Both the position numbers and the translations under genes were made by a program. A stretch of 64,000 bases of DNA. Source: Chryseobacterium sp. W4I1 (GTDB lineage Bacteria > Bacteroidota > Bacteroidia > Flavobacteriales > Weeksellaceae). Location: the NCBI RefSeq assembly GCF_030816115.1, contig NZ_JAUSXQ010000001.1, positions 2,046,001 to 2,110,000 on the forward strand. Direction: 5' to 3'. Positions within the stretch are counted from its first letter, which is position 1; the number at the start of each line of letters is the position of its first letter. The notes under the pieces were generated by a model. That model worked only from the letters and a program-made list of their open reading frames with translations, was not told the DNA's origin and made no database searches. Below, piece after piece: positions 46,871 through 56,515 of the stretch.

Positions 46871-48013
46871 ATGACCAATAAAGATTTTAATTTTAAAAAA
46901 GGTCTTATTTTCAGCAAACATACCCCGGAAGAGTTATCCAATTTTGACCGGGTGTTTGATGTTTTTAAAGATCTTCTTACCCATACTTCCGGCGATATTG
47001 AAGAAGCCTTTGAGTGGCTTGATATGCTGGATAAGGAATATGATATTTTCACCGACGAATATACGCTTCAGGATTTTGAAGAGGATTTAAAAAAACGAGG
47101 CTATATTAAGCAGGAAGAAGATGATAAAGACGGAAATTCAGGAACAGGGAAAGGTAAAAACATACTGACGGCCAAGCTGGAAGCCGCGTTACGTGAATAT
47201 GCCCTGGATCAGATTTTTGGAAAACTGAAAAAAAGCGGTATCGGAAATCACCGCACCACAAAAGCAGGAATCGGAGATGAAAGAGATGGAGAAAACCGTA
47301 CCTTTCAGTATGGAGATGATTTGTCAACAGTCAACCTAACGGAAAGCTTAAAAAATGCGCAGATCAATAACGGAATTTCTGACTTACGCCTGACCGAAGA
47401 CGATCTTATTGTAGAGGAAACCAAGCATAAGGCACAAATGAGTACAGTATTGATGATTGACATCAGTCACTCGATGATCCTTTATGGTGAAGACCGCATC
47501 ACACCAGCCAAAAAAGTGGCTATGGCGCTGGTGGAACTGATTAACCGGAAATATCCCAAAGATTCCATTGATATTATTGTTTTTGGAAATGAAGCGTGGC
47601 CGATAAAAATTAAAGACCTTCCCTATTTAAAAGTAGGTCCTTATCATACCAATACGGTTGCAGGTCTGGAACTGGCCATGGATATTCTTCGCAGAAAAAG
47701 AAATACCAACAAGCAGATTTTTATGATCACTGATGGGAAACCAAGCTGTATCCGTTTGCCCAACGGAGAATTTTATATGAACAGCTACGGTTTGGATGAC
47801 AGGATTGTTTCCCAATGCCTTAACCGGGCAGCGCAGGCCAGAAAACTTAAAATCCCAATTACCACCTTTATGATTGCCCAGGATCCTTACCTGCGTCAGT
47901 TTGTAGAAGCATTTACTGCCCAAAACAAAGGAAAAGCTTTTTTAACAGGCCTGTCAGGTTTAGGACAAATGATTTTTGAAGATTATGAAAAAAACAGAAT
48001 AAAGAGAATATAA
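46871..48013 (+). CDS. VWA domain protein (partner of AAA ATPase)
   Basis: Protein of 380 residues from the ATG at 46871. The N-terminal half is helical and charged; the VWA domain starts near residue 190 with the MIDAS motif DISHS (197-201) and continues with FMITDGKPS. Such CoxE/VWA proteins bind metal and act with a neighbouring MoxR-type AAA ATPase, like ViaA with RavA. The AAA gene follows after 6 bases. The target of the pair is unknown. The longer start at 46826 is not supported by family pattern. Confidence 0.86.
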   Translation: MTNKDFNFKKGLIFSKHTPEELSNFDRVFDVFKDLLTHTSGDIEEAFEWLDMLDKEYDIFTDEYTLQDFEEDLKKRGYIKQEEDDKDGNSGTGKGKNILTAKLEAALREYALDQIFGKLKKSGIGNHRTTKAGIGDERDGENRTFQYGDDLSTVNLTESLKNAQINNGISDLRLTEDDLIVEETKHKAQMSTVLMIDISHSMILYGEDRITPAKKVAMALVELINRKYPKDSIDIIVFGNEAWPIKIKDLPYLKVGPYHTNTVAGLELAMDILRRKRNTNKQIFMITDGKPSCIRLPNGEFYMNSYGLDDRIVSQCLNRAAQARKLKIPITTFMIAQDPYLRQFVEAFTAQNKGKAFLTGLSGLGQMIFEDYEKNRIKRI

Positions 48014-48019
48014 AAGATA

Positions 48020-49474
48020 ATGAAAAACGATATTACATTCAAAGAATTAAAAAAATCCGGATATACTGATAAAACGATTAATCAAGAGATTCAGGCTAAT
48101 TTAATTGCAAAGATTAAAGCCAAACAGCCTGTATTTGATGGACTGTGGGGTTATGAAGACACGGTAATTCCACAATTAAAAAAAGCCATTCTTGCCGGTC
48201 ACCACATTAATCTTTTAGGTTTACGCGGCCAGGCAAAAACCAGGATTGCCAGAAGTATGGTGGATCTTCTTGATGAATATATGCCGGTTGTAAAAGGCTC
48301 TGAAATTAATGACAGTCCTTTTCAGCCTATCTCAAAGTATGCCAGAGACCTTATTGCTGAATATGGTGATGAAACGCCTATCTCATGGGTTCACCGTTCC
48401 GGACGTTTCTTTGAAAAACTTGCTACGCCGGACGTAAATGTGGCTGATTTAATCGGTGATATAGACCCCATCAAGGCGGCAACTTTAAAATTACCCTATT
48501 CCGATGAGCGTGTTTTGCATTACGGAATGATCCCCCGTGCCAACCGCAGTATATTTGTATTGAACGAATTGCCGGATCTACAGGCCAGAATTCAGGTTTC
48601 TTTATTTAATATTTTACAGGAAGGCGATATTCAGATCCGTGGTTTTCAGTTGAGAATGCCTCTGGATATCCAGTTTGTTTTTACAGCCAACCCGGAAGAT
48701 TACACCAATCGTGGCAGCATTGTCACACCTCTTAAGGACCGGATCGGTTCCCAGATCTTTACCCATTACCCGAAGACAATTGCTCTTGCGCGGCAGATTA
48801 CGGAACAGGAAGCAAACATTTCACCTAATGATGTTTCGCAGATACAAATTCCTGATTTAGCAAAAGATCTTTTAGAGGAAGTTGCTTTTGCAGCCCGGGA
48901 TAGTGAATATGTAGATGCTAAAAGCGGTGTAAGTGCCCGTCTCACCATCAGTGCGATGGAAAACCTGGTGGCAGCCGCCAAATTACGGCTCATTGAATCC
49001 GGTGCTGAAAAAACGACCGTGCATCTCCTTGATTTCTTATCCATAGTGCCTTCTATCACAGGAAAAATTGAACTGGTATATGAAGGCGAGCAGGAAGGTG
49101 CAGATTATGTGGCGAAAATATTAATTGATAAAGCCGTCATGACACAGTTTGAAAGTATATTCCCACGCATCTCCAAACTGGAAAAAGAAAGTATAAAGAC
49201 TCCTTACACCGATCTGATCAAGTGGTTCAATAAAAATCACCTTGAGCTTAATTACAATGATACAGACGAAGAGTTCTACACTAAGCTTAACAGCATAACT
49301 CCTTTGGTTACTTTAGTTGAAGAAAATGCTGCCGAATTAAATACTGAAGATCAAAACTTTTGCAAAGAATTGGTTTTATGGGCTTTAACGATCAGTAAAA
49401 AATTAGACAAATCCGAAAATCAAAACACTTTTACATTTGACTCTGCCGATATTCGCCAGTTTCTAAGAAACTAG
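48020..49474 (+). CDS. MoxR-type AAA+ ATPase
   Basis: AAA+ ATPase of 484 residues. Walker A is GLRGQAKT (67-74). The Walker B region reads SIFVLNELPDL, with Asn in place of the usual Asp (N182) before Glu183. Sensor 1 is FTANPEDYTNRG and the arginine finger region is LKDRIGSQI. It is 6 bases downstream of the VWA gene, an arrangement typical for chaperone-like AAA/VWA pairs that assemble or remodel other complexes. A terminator at 49511 ends the operon. Confidence 0.9.
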   Translation: MKNDITFKELKKSGYTDKTINQEIQANLIAKIKAKQPVFDGLWGYEDTVIPQLKKAILAGHHINLLGLRGQAKTRIARSMVDLLDEYMPVVKGSEINDSPFQPISKYARDLIAEYGDETPISWVHRSGRFFEKLATPDVNVADLIGDIDPIKAATLKLPYSDERVLHYGMIPRANRSIFVLNELPDLQARIQVSLFNILQEGDIQIRGFQLRMPLDIQFVFTANPEDYTNRGSIVTPLKDRIGSQIFTHYPKTIALARQITEQEANISPNDVSQIQIPDLAKDLLEEVAFAARDSEYVDAKSGVSARLTISAMENLVAAAKLRLIESGAEKTTVHLLDFLSIVPSITGKIELVYEGEQEGADYVAKILIDKAVMTQFESIFPRISKLEKESIKTPYTDLIKWFNKNHLELNYNDTDEEFYTKLNSITPLVTLVEENAAELNTEDQNFCKELVLWALTISKKLDKSENQNTFTFDSADIRQFLRN

Positions 49475-49510
49475 AAAAACGATTTCAGTATAAGTACTGC
49501 TGAACATAAA

Positions 49511-49543
49511 GTAACCGCTTCGAAATGAAGCGGTTACTTTTTT
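49511..49543 (+). terminator. Terminator of the VWA/AAA operon
   Basis: Perfect 10-bp arms GTAACCGCTT / AAGCGGTTAC, 7-base loop, run of six T. Confidence 0.92.
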
Positions 49544-49876
49544 GCTTTCCCTTTTATGTAAATATACCTGATCGCTGTAAATATTACCATCTGATACAGT
49601 AAATACTTTAACTTGTTACCCTTCTTCCTTCTAATCCTTACATACTTCAGCTGCGGCAATTAAGGCCAACGCTCATTATTTAAATTTTCTAGATCAATTT
49701 TTTACTATTTAAAATAATCATATCAACAAAATCATCATATTATTGGAAAATTTAACAGTTTGAGTTTGCTAAATAATTTCAATTATGATGTAAATTGGAA
49801 CAGGATTGGAAAGTAATTTGAATGATCAGTAATTTAAATTCTGAGATTTCCTTTCAGATAACACAAAACACACAAG
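49544..49876. other. Gap between the AAA operon and the AsmA-like gene
   Basis: About 330 AT-rich bases with no recognised gene or convincing promoter box. It must contain the promoter for the large gene at 49877. Confidence 0.45.
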
Positions 49877-52363
49877 ATGGAAAAAAAAACAATAAACCAC
49901 AAGCGTGGTAAAAGAGAGAAAATCGCCTTAATCATTGCAGGGATTCTATTAATTCTAGCGTTTACTTTCCCCTTTTTGCTGAATATTTATCTCAAAAATA
50001 AACTACCGGATCTGGTGAACGAAAAAACGCCTTACCAGATCAGCCTTAAAGATTTTAATCTTAATCTTTTCAGAGGTGATATTTCCGCCAACTCGATAAT
50101 CATTAAAACCAAGCATACTACAGATCCTTCGGTTACCTTGATCAATGGAAATGTTAAAAGCCTGCGTATCCAGAATTTTGGGATCTGGGATGCTGTTTTC
50201 AATAAATCTTATCATGTAAACGATGTACAGCTCATTGATCCGGAGGTGAATGTTACATTGGGAAAGCCAAAAGAGAAAAAAGATCCGGCCAAAAAGAAAA
50301 TCAATTTTGAAATTCAGAATATTTTAGTGACCAATGGCAATATATCTGTTAAAGACAGCAATAAAAAGGATCTTGTTACCGGAAAGAATGTAAATGTTAA
50401 CCTTAAGGATATCAAGCGGAGTGAGGATACATCAAAATTACCTATTGAATTTAAAAGTTTTAAAGTTGATGCCCACGATGTACTTATTACGGTAAACGAT
50501 TTTTATCAGATCTATGCTTCAAAAATTGATGCTAAAAATAAGCAGCTCAATATTTCACAATTTCATTTGAAACCTATTGAAAGCCCGGCACTGTATAATG
50601 CAAAGAATGTTTTTGACCTGAAAATAAATGAACTAGCGGCGGACAATTTCAACGTTAGCGAGGATTCTCTGATCATTGACAATGCAAAGTTTATCAGGCC
50701 TCAACTGATAGTGACGTCAACTAATAAAAAGGAGGTAAAAGAAAATCCCAAAGAAATTAATCTGAAAATAGGGATCAGGAATCTTGATTTCAGACAGGGA
50801 TCTGTTCTTGTTCAGCAAAGGGATAAAACAAAAGTGGCTTCTGTAGATAATTTCCACCTGAATTTAAAGGATATTGTTTTCGATAAAAATACGGTGAAAG
50901 AAAAGATACCCTTTGCATTTTCCACCCATACTATAGAATTTGAAAATATCTATTTTAAAACGGATCCTTTACAGGCCGTACATATTACAAAGATTACTTC
51001 CAATGATTCCAGTATCTTAATTAATGAGCTTCAATTCAAAGCAATTGGTACGAGTACTATGAAAGATGTTTTTAATATTAAAACGGAAAAAGTAGAAATA
51101 CTGAATAATACTTCAAAATTTGCAGGTCAGCAACTGCAGCTACAGCTTGGCGCTATCAATGTTTATCAGCCACAGGTAGAAATCATTGCTGCAACCCGTA
51201 AAATAAAAGCCCCGGCAAAAAAACACACGGCGGCGCCGGACCTGTTGGCACATCTTGGAAAGCTTAAGATTATAGATGGAACTTTTGTTCAGAAAAAGGA
51301 AGGTCAGCAGAAAATAAAGGTTGATAATTTTAATGTTGAGCTCAATTCAGTGATGACGGATCGGAATATCCTTAAAGAATCCATTCCTTTCCACGTTAAA
51401 AGCCAGCTGATTACCGCCCGGAAAATCGACGTTGATGCCGGCAAATATTACCGTCTGAAAGTAGACCAAATTAAAAATACCGGCAAAGTAACGGCTTTGA
51501 ATAACTTTGCTTTTCTTCCCAAATATTCGAGAGCCCAATTTAACCGTTTGATCGCTGTTGAGGAGGATCTTTATACCATCAAATCAAAATCCATTATGAT
51601 TACGAATCATAATTCAGCGATCGGAAGCAAAACCAGCATCGATCTGGATCAGATTGTTTTTGACGGTATCGACTGTAATATTTATCACGACCTTGCGCCA
51701 CCTGATGATATCGGAGTGCGGTATATGTTCAGCAAAAAACTTCGCGATATCAAATTCCCACTGTATATCAGGCAGATTGACATCAAGAAATCAAAACTTT
51801 CCTACGAGGAAGTAGCAGAGAAAGCAAATATACCTGGAAAAATTACTTTTGGGGATTTTAATGCAAAGATCCGGGATGTAAATAGTGCAAAGATGAAGGG
51901 AAAACCAACGTTGGTAAAAGTAGATTCAAACTTTAATTTTTTTGGAAATGCTCCAACGGATGTGCACTGGCAGTTTGATGTGGCCAATACAAATGACGAT
52001 TACGCAATTAACGGCACTATCAGAACCCTGTCTGTAGAAAATGCGAACCTCTTTGTAAGACCTTACCTTAATGTAAGCCTTGACGGACAGATTCAGTATC
52101 TGAAATTTGATTACAAGGGAGATAGTGGGAAAATAGGTGGGAATTTTTATTTTAAGTATACTGATATGCATGTTAACTTTTTAAATAAAAATACAGGGAA
52201 AGAAAAAAAACTTCTGAGTGCCATTGCCAATATCTTCGTTAAAAATGATTCCAAGGGAGAGCCTAGCCATGTGGAAGTGGATATCAAACGTGATCCCAAT
52301 AAGAGTTTCTTTAATACTTTGTGGCAGGGAATTATGGAGGGTCTGAAAAAATATCTGATTTAA
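49877..52363 (+). CDS. AsmA-like / DUF748-type membrane protein
   Basis: Protein of 828 residues with a basic N-terminus, one membrane segment (about 15-35, ALIIAGILLILAFTFPFLL) and a very long region of repeating amphipathic beta-strands, matching AsmA/DUF748-like proteins that bridge inner and outer membranes and may move lipids. Recurrent short blocks with -NVNLKDI- and -DNFHLNLKDIVFD- character are seen. No enzyme motif. It is monocistronic and ends at a bidirectional terminator facing the glycan locus. Confidence 0.75.
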   Translation: MEKKTINHKRGKREKIALIIAGILLILAFTFPFLLNIYLKNKLPDLVNEKTPYQISLKDFNLNLFRGDISANSIIIKTKHTTDPSVTLINGNVKSLRIQNFGIWDAVFNKSYHVNDVQLIDPEVNVTLGKPKEKKDPAKKKINFEIQNILVTNGNISVKDSNKKDLVTGKNVNVNLKDIKRSEDTSKLPIEFKSFKVDAHDVLITVNDFYQIYASKIDAKNKQLNISQFHLKPIESPALYNAKNVFDLKINELAADNFNVSEDSLIIDNAKFIRPQLIVTSTNKKEVKENPKEINLKIGIRNLDFRQGSVLVQQRDKTKVASVDNFHLNLKDIVFDKNTVKEKIPFAFSTHTIEFENIYFKTDPLQAVHITKITSNDSSILINELQFKAIGTSTMKDVFNIKTEKVEILNNTSKFAGQQLQLQLGAINVYQPQVEIIAATRKIKAPAKKHTAAPDLLAHLGKLKIIDGTFVQKKEGQQKIKVDNFNVELNSVMTDRNILKESIPFHVKSQLITARKIDVDAGKYYRLKVDQIKNTGKVTALNNFAFLPKYSRAQFNRLIAVEEDLYTIKSKSIMITNHNSAIGSKTSIDLDQIVFDGIDCNIYHDLAPPDDIGVRYMFSKKLRDIKFPLYIRQIDIKKSKLSYEEVAEKANIPGKITFGDFNAKIRDVNSAKMKGKPTLVKVDSNFNFFGNAPTDVHWQFDVANTNDDYAINGTIRTLSVENANLFVRPYLNVSLDGQIQYLKFDYKGDSGKIGGNFYFKYTDMHVNFLNKNTGKEKKLLSAIANIFVKNDSKGEPSHVEVDIKRDPNKSFFNTLWQGIMEGLKKYLI

Positions 52364-52447
52364 ACTCAGTTCTGACTAGAAGCCTGACAATGGGAAGTTA
52401 TGAGGTGAATGATTTCTGAAAGTTAATAAAACTTTAAAATAAGGACA

Positions 52448-52482
52448 AAAAAAGAGAAAATGAATGTCATTTTCTCTTTTTT
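52448..52482. terminator. Bidirectional terminator between AsmA-like gene and glycan locus
   Basis: Arms AAAAAAGAGAAAATGA and TCATTTTCTCTTTTTT around ATG. Both strands have T-runs, so it serves the convergent transcripts. Confidence 0.88.
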
Positions 52483-52541
52483 AATTAAACAGAAACATAA
52501 AGCTTCTGAACCATATATTATACCAAAGTGGTAGGATGAAA

Positions 52542-54317
52542 TTATCGTGAAACTGAATATTCTTTCTTATTTAAAAGAATCTCTACCATTACTTTTGCAA
52601 TTCTCTCTCTTTCTTCATCTGACACATTAGAACCTGAAGGCAGACATAAGCTATTTCCGAACAGTTGTTCAGCTACTTTTTCTCCGTAATAAGGAGCATC
52701 TTTAAATACGGGTTGTAAATGCATTGGCTTCCAGATAGGTCGGGACTCGATATTCTCTTCCAAAAATGCAAGACGCAGATCTTCTGCTGTTTTTGATGAT
52801 TTTGTTTCATCTATTGTAATAACAGATAGCCAGTGATTGCTGTAGAAATCAGAGCTTGGCTCGGTAAACAGGTCTACCCCATCCATATTTTCACAAATTT
52901 CAGCATAAAAATCGTGCATTCTTCTGCGGCCTTCTACTCTTTCATTCAAAACTTCCATCTGTCCGCGTCCGATTCCGGCACTGATATTACTCATTCTGTA
53001 GTTATATCCAATGTGGGAATGCTGATAATGAGGAGCATCATCTCTTGCCTGTGTGGAAAGAAATACGGCTTTATCTTTATCTTCCTTGGAATGACATACC
53101 AAAGCTCCACCTCCTGAAGTCGTAATAATTTTATTACCATTGAATGATAAGATGCCAAAACGTCCAAAAGTACCGCAAGCTTTTCCTTTATATTTGGAAC
53201 CTAATGATTCGGCAGCATCTTCAATTAAAGGAATATCATATTCTGCAGCAATTGATAGAATTTCATCCATTTTTGCAGGCATTCCGTAGAGGTTAACTAC
53301 AATAATAGCTTTGGGCTTTTTACCTTTTGCAATTCTATCTTCTATGGCTTCCTGTAAAGCTACCGGACACATATTCCAGGTATCTTTTTCGGAATCTATA
53401 AAAATTGGAGTAGCTCCCAGATAAACAATAGGATTGGCAGAGGCTGAAAACGTCATAGACTGGCATATTACCTCGTCTCCGTGATTTACATCACATTCAA
53501 TCAATGCAAGGTGTAAAGCAGCGGTTCCTGCAGAAAGTGCAGCTACATTTATGTTTTCATCTAAAAATAATTCCAGATCCTTTTCAAAACCATCTACATT
53601 AGGTCCCAACGGCGCTACCCAATTGGAATCGAATGCTTCTTGAACATATTTTAGCTCATTTCCTCCCAAATGGGGGGACGATAACCATATTTTTGTTTTC
53701 ATATTTTCTACTTTTATATTATTCAAACTTCTACTTTTTATTACTTTACCTGGATTACCCACTACAGTACTACCATCCGGCACGTCACTGATAATAACTG
53801 CTCCTGCGCCAATGGTGCACCATTTTCCAATTTTTATTCCCTGTATGACGCTCACTCCAATCCCAACATGGGTTCCTTCCCCTATAGAAACGTTTCCAGC
53901 CAATGCTACATTGGGAGATATGTGAACAAAGTCTTCGAGCATACAATCATGATCAATAGATGCATTGGTATTGATAATACAGTGCTTTCCTATTTTTACC
54001 GCTGCGTTGATTGTAACGCCGGGCATCACAATTGTTCCTTCGCCAATCTTTACTCTCTGGGAAAGTACTGCCTTGGGATGAATAAGGGTGATATAACTGA
54101 ACGGATTATCCTGATCAACTATTTTTTTCCTAAATCTGTTATTGCCTATAGAAATAAGTATTTCTATATCATGTGTTGGAATTTCATGAATAACGGTATA
54201 ATTTAAAACTTTTTCTTTCGACAGATTTTCATCGATGTAAGCTTCAATACTATAACCGCATTGTTCAGCGACTTCTGCCACTACTTTGCCATGACCACTT
54301 GCTCCGTATAAATACAT
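52542..54317 (-). CDS. Fused PglD-like N-acetyltransferase and PglE-like aminotransferase
   Basis: One open frame of 591 residues. Residues 1-205 are a PglD/NeuD-type sugar acetyltransferase: GASGHGKVV, a Rossmann-like N-terminal part, then left-handed beta-helix hexapeptides with the likely catalytic His in IDHDC (His123). Residues 206-591 are a DegT/DnrJ/EryC1 aminotransferase beginning MKTKIWLSSPHLGG, with the PLP lysine in SFNGNKIITTSGGG. In bacillosamine synthesis these are two enzymes that aminate and then acetylate a UDP-keto-sugar. It lies next to a PglC-like transferase, so UDP-diNAcBac is the likely product, though this is inference. Confidence 0.88.
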   Translation of the reverse strand: MYLYGASGHGKVVAEVAEQCGYSIEAYIDENLSKEKVLNYTVIHEIPTHDIEILISIGNNRFRKKIVDQDNPFSYITLIHPKAVLSQRVKIGEGTIVMPGVTINAAVKIGKHCIINTNASIDHDCMLEDFVHISPNVALAGNVSIGEGTHVGIGVSVIQGIKIGKWCTIGAGAVIISDVPDGSTVVGNPGKVIKSRSLNNIKVENMKTKIWLSSPHLGGNELKYVQEAFDSNWVAPLGPNVDGFEKDLELFLDENINVAALSAGTAALHLALIECDVNHGDEVICQSMTFSASANPIVYLGATPIFIDSEKDTWNMCPVALQEAIEDRIAKGKKPKAIIVVNLYGMPAKMDEILSIAAEYDIPLIEDAAESLGSKYKGKACGTFGRFGILSFNGNKIITTSGGGALVCHSKEDKDKAVFLSTQARDDAPHYQHSHIGYNYRMSNISAGIGRGQMEVLNERVEGRRRMHDFYAEICENMDGVDLFTEPSSDFYSNHWLSVITIDETKSSKTAEDLRLAFLEENIESRPIWKPMHLQPVFKDAPYYGEKVAEQLFGNSLCLPSGSNVSDEERERIAKVMVEILLNKKEYSVSR

Positions 54318-54335
54318 ATTCTATCTACATTTAAA

Positions 54336-54941
54336 TTAATTATTCCCATTAAAAGCTTCTGCAGTTGCCTGCCCAACCTGGGTTATGCCTTCTTTTTTCA
54401 ATACTTTTTTCAAAGTCAGGAGCAACACTTTGATATCTGTTGCCAGAGATAAATTATCGATATACCATATATCAAGTTCGAATTTCTTCGTCCATGAAAT
54501 GGCATTTCTTCCATTTACCTGCGCCCAACCTGTAATCCCGGGACGTATGCTGTGTCTACGCTTCTGGGACTCATTATATAATGACAAATATTGTGGCAAT
54601 AGAGGTCTCGGACCTATAATTGCCATGTCTCCTTTTAATACATTAATCAATTGCGGAAGCTCATCTAAAGAGGTCTGACGTATAAAACTTCCGACAGGTG
54701 TCAAGCGTTCCGAATCAGGCAGGTAATTACCCTGACTGTCTTTTTTATCATTCATGGTCTTGAACTTAATGATGTTGAATATCTTTTCATTAAGACCTGG
54801 CCTTGCCTGAAAAAAGAATGGCTTGCCCTGATTTGCGAAGTATAGTAAGATCATGACCACAATAAAAACAGGTGATAAAACAACAAGCCCTATCAATGCA
54901 ATCAGGAAATCTATCATTCGTTTGAAAAAAACTTTATACAC
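54336..54941 (-). CDS. Initiating sugar transferase (PglC-like)
   Basis: Membrane phosphoglycosyl transferase of about 201 residues that puts the first sugar phosphate on undecaprenyl phosphate. N-terminal membrane segment (MIDFLIALIGLVVLSPVFIV) followed by FKTMND, IIGPRPLLPQYL and the signature RPGITGWAQVNGRNAISW. I chose the GTG at 54941 (protein MYKVFFKRMIDF), which is the usual N-terminus of the family and overlaps the preceding gene by only 8 bases; another GTG at 54977 would add 12 residues. Confidence 0.92.
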   Translation of the reverse strand: MYKVFFKRMIDFLIALIGLVVLSPVFIVVMILLYFANQGKPFFFQARPGLNEKIFNIIKFKTMNDKKDSQGNYLPDSERLTPVGSFIRQTSLDELPQLINVLKGDMAIIGPRPLLPQYLSLYNESQKRRHSIRPGITGWAQVNGRNAISWTKKFELDIWYIDNLSLATDIKVLLLTLKKVLKKEGITQVGQATAEAFNGNN

Positions 54942-56112
54942 AATATTCTTTTTCTTTAAGTAGTTTTTTATATTCACTTAATAAGGCATTCCAGATCACT
55001 GACTGCTCATACCGTGACTCAATCATCGGCCGTGCATTCATTTTTAACTGCTGGTAATACACTGTATCCGATTTCATTCTTTGCATTGCTTCTTTAAGCT
55101 TTTCGGTATTTTTAACCGGAACTATGAGTCCGTTTTTATCATCTATAATAATTTCGTTGCACCCATTGATATCAGAAACTATACTTGGCAACCCCATTGC
55201 CCCTGCCTGCATCACTACATTTGGAAATCCTTCGCGATAACTTGGAAAAGCCAATACATCAGAAACCGCAAAGTAGGGACGAACATCTTTCTGAAAGCCT
55301 ACATTAATGATATCCGGATTGTTTTCTATTTCATTTAACGTATCTGCAGGTAACGGGTCTAATTCCTGTTCCAGAGGACCTACCAATAATAATTTGAAGT
55401 TTTGTTGCGCATCTTTTGCTTTATTCACAAGAGAGAATGCTTTAACTAACTCATTAATTCCCTTATCACCTACCAAACGTCCTACAAATACAAAAACAAA
55501 ATCTGAATCTTCTATATTCAATTGTTTTTTCAATAGGTCTTTCTGGGATTTGGAAACTTGTTCTGGTGAAAAAAATAAAGTATCAATCCCGTTTGAAGAT
55601 CCGTTTCCAATTACTTTTAGTTTGCTTTTACGGGTATAATTATTTTGCAGGATATATTCATACAAGCCTTTTGAGTTTGGATAAACTTTTGTTGCAGATG
55701 CATAGGTCAGCTTTTCTACAATATCTAAAATACTGCGTTTTGTACCGGTTACTTCCATCAGAGGTAAACCCGCTACAGTATGCAACCGATGAGGAACCCC
55801 TGCCAGTTTTGCGGCTAGCATCCCGACAATACCTGCTTTAGGCGTATGGGTATGAACGATTTCCGGTTTTTCTTTTTTTAATAGTTTATAAGTACTCCAT
55901 AAAGATTTAATATCTTTTATTGGAGTAATCTGGCGAGACATATCAATTGCTATCACTTGTATTTCCTCATCATTTTTTACTTCCTCCAGTTCTTTTCCAT
56001 GCGAAGAAACTCCTATTACCTCAAAATGTTCAGACATAAATCGATGCTGCCCCTTTAATAATAGCTTTAAAGAAAGTGGAATTGTTGTTATACGTATTAA
56101 TTTAGTTTTCAA
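54934..56112 (-). CDS. Glycosyltransferase family 4 (PglA-like)
   Basis: GT-B enzyme of 392 residues, retaining type, expected to add the second sugar to the lipid-linked primer. It starts at a TTG (56112), with MKTKLIRITTIPLSL in the family pattern and a stop shortly upstream. Landmarks are IVHTHTPKAGIVGMLAAKLAGV and the GT4 active-site loop FPSYREGFPNVVMQAGAMGLPSI near residue 300. It is the first gene after the 403-base gap, followed by PglC-like and PglD-E. Confidence 0.9.
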   Translation of the reverse strand: MKTKLIRITTIPLSLKLLLKGQHRFMSEHFEVIGVSSHGKELEEVKNDEEIQVIAIDMSRQITPIKDIKSLWSTYKLLKKEKPEIVHTHTPKAGIVGMLAAKLAGVPHRLHTVAGLPLMEVTGTKRSILDIVEKLTYASATKVYPNSKGLYEYILQNNYTRKSKLKVIGNGSSNGIDTLFFSPEQVSKSQKDLLKKQLNIEDSDFVFVFVGRLVGDKGINELVKAFSLVNKAKDAQQNFKLLLVGPLEQELDPLPADTLNEIENNPDIINVGFQKDVRPYFAVSDVLAFPSYREGFPNVVMQAGAMGLPSIVSDINGCNEIIIDDKNGLIVPVKNTEKLKEAMQRMKSDTVYYQQLKMNARPMIESRYEQSVIWNALLSEYKKLLKEKEYCV

Positions 56113-56515
56113 ATTTTTTATTTATTTTCTAATATTTTGAACCAATTAATAATTTTCCTTTATATCCTTTGTGTGGTGTTTTTTATTTACTCTTTTTCGA
56201 TAAATATTAATAAACGAAAATAATATTGATAATTCCTTATTTTAGGAATTTTTTAAATATTATCGCTATACTATGAATCAGCTTTAAAATCTTACTTATT
56301 TCACATGAAATTAAGCTTGAAATCAATTCTGTTTCAATAATCAATAATTTTCGTTCTGTCTTTGTGTGTTTTATTTGAAGTATAAATAGTTTTTGTAGAG
56401 ATTACCATTATGTTGAATCAAATACAATAGTAAAATTCTAATAAAACTATTTACTGATATAGAAATATCTTAAAAATTCTTAATTCTACATTAATGCTAT
56501 TATTTATGGATCTCA
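56113..56515. other. Gap inside the glycan locus
   Basis: About 400 very AT-rich bases without an open frame. A short inverted repeat AATTCCT-N6-AGGAATT at 56231-56250 has a T-tail only on the plus strand and so does not fit either flanking gene. A promoter for the downstream genes probably lies here, but no exact TAnnTTTG box could be identified. Confidence 0.45.

Noticed and set aside
46871..49474. VWA/AAA pair as a possible anti-phage or ternary defence system
   Set aside because: No third effector gene, no nuclease and no nearby defence or mobile genes; the pair fits a MoxR/VWA chaperone couple better.
54942..54977. Longer N-terminus for the PglC-like transferase
   Set aside because: It also starts at a GTG, would overlap the preceding gene by 44 bases, and adds a Lys-rich stretch not usual before the MYKxFFKR start of this family.
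56231..56254. Hairpin AATTCCT/AGGAATT as a terminator inside the glycan locus
   Set aside because: The T-tail is on the plus strand, whereas the flanking genes run on the minus strand, and it lies far from the beta-helix stop.
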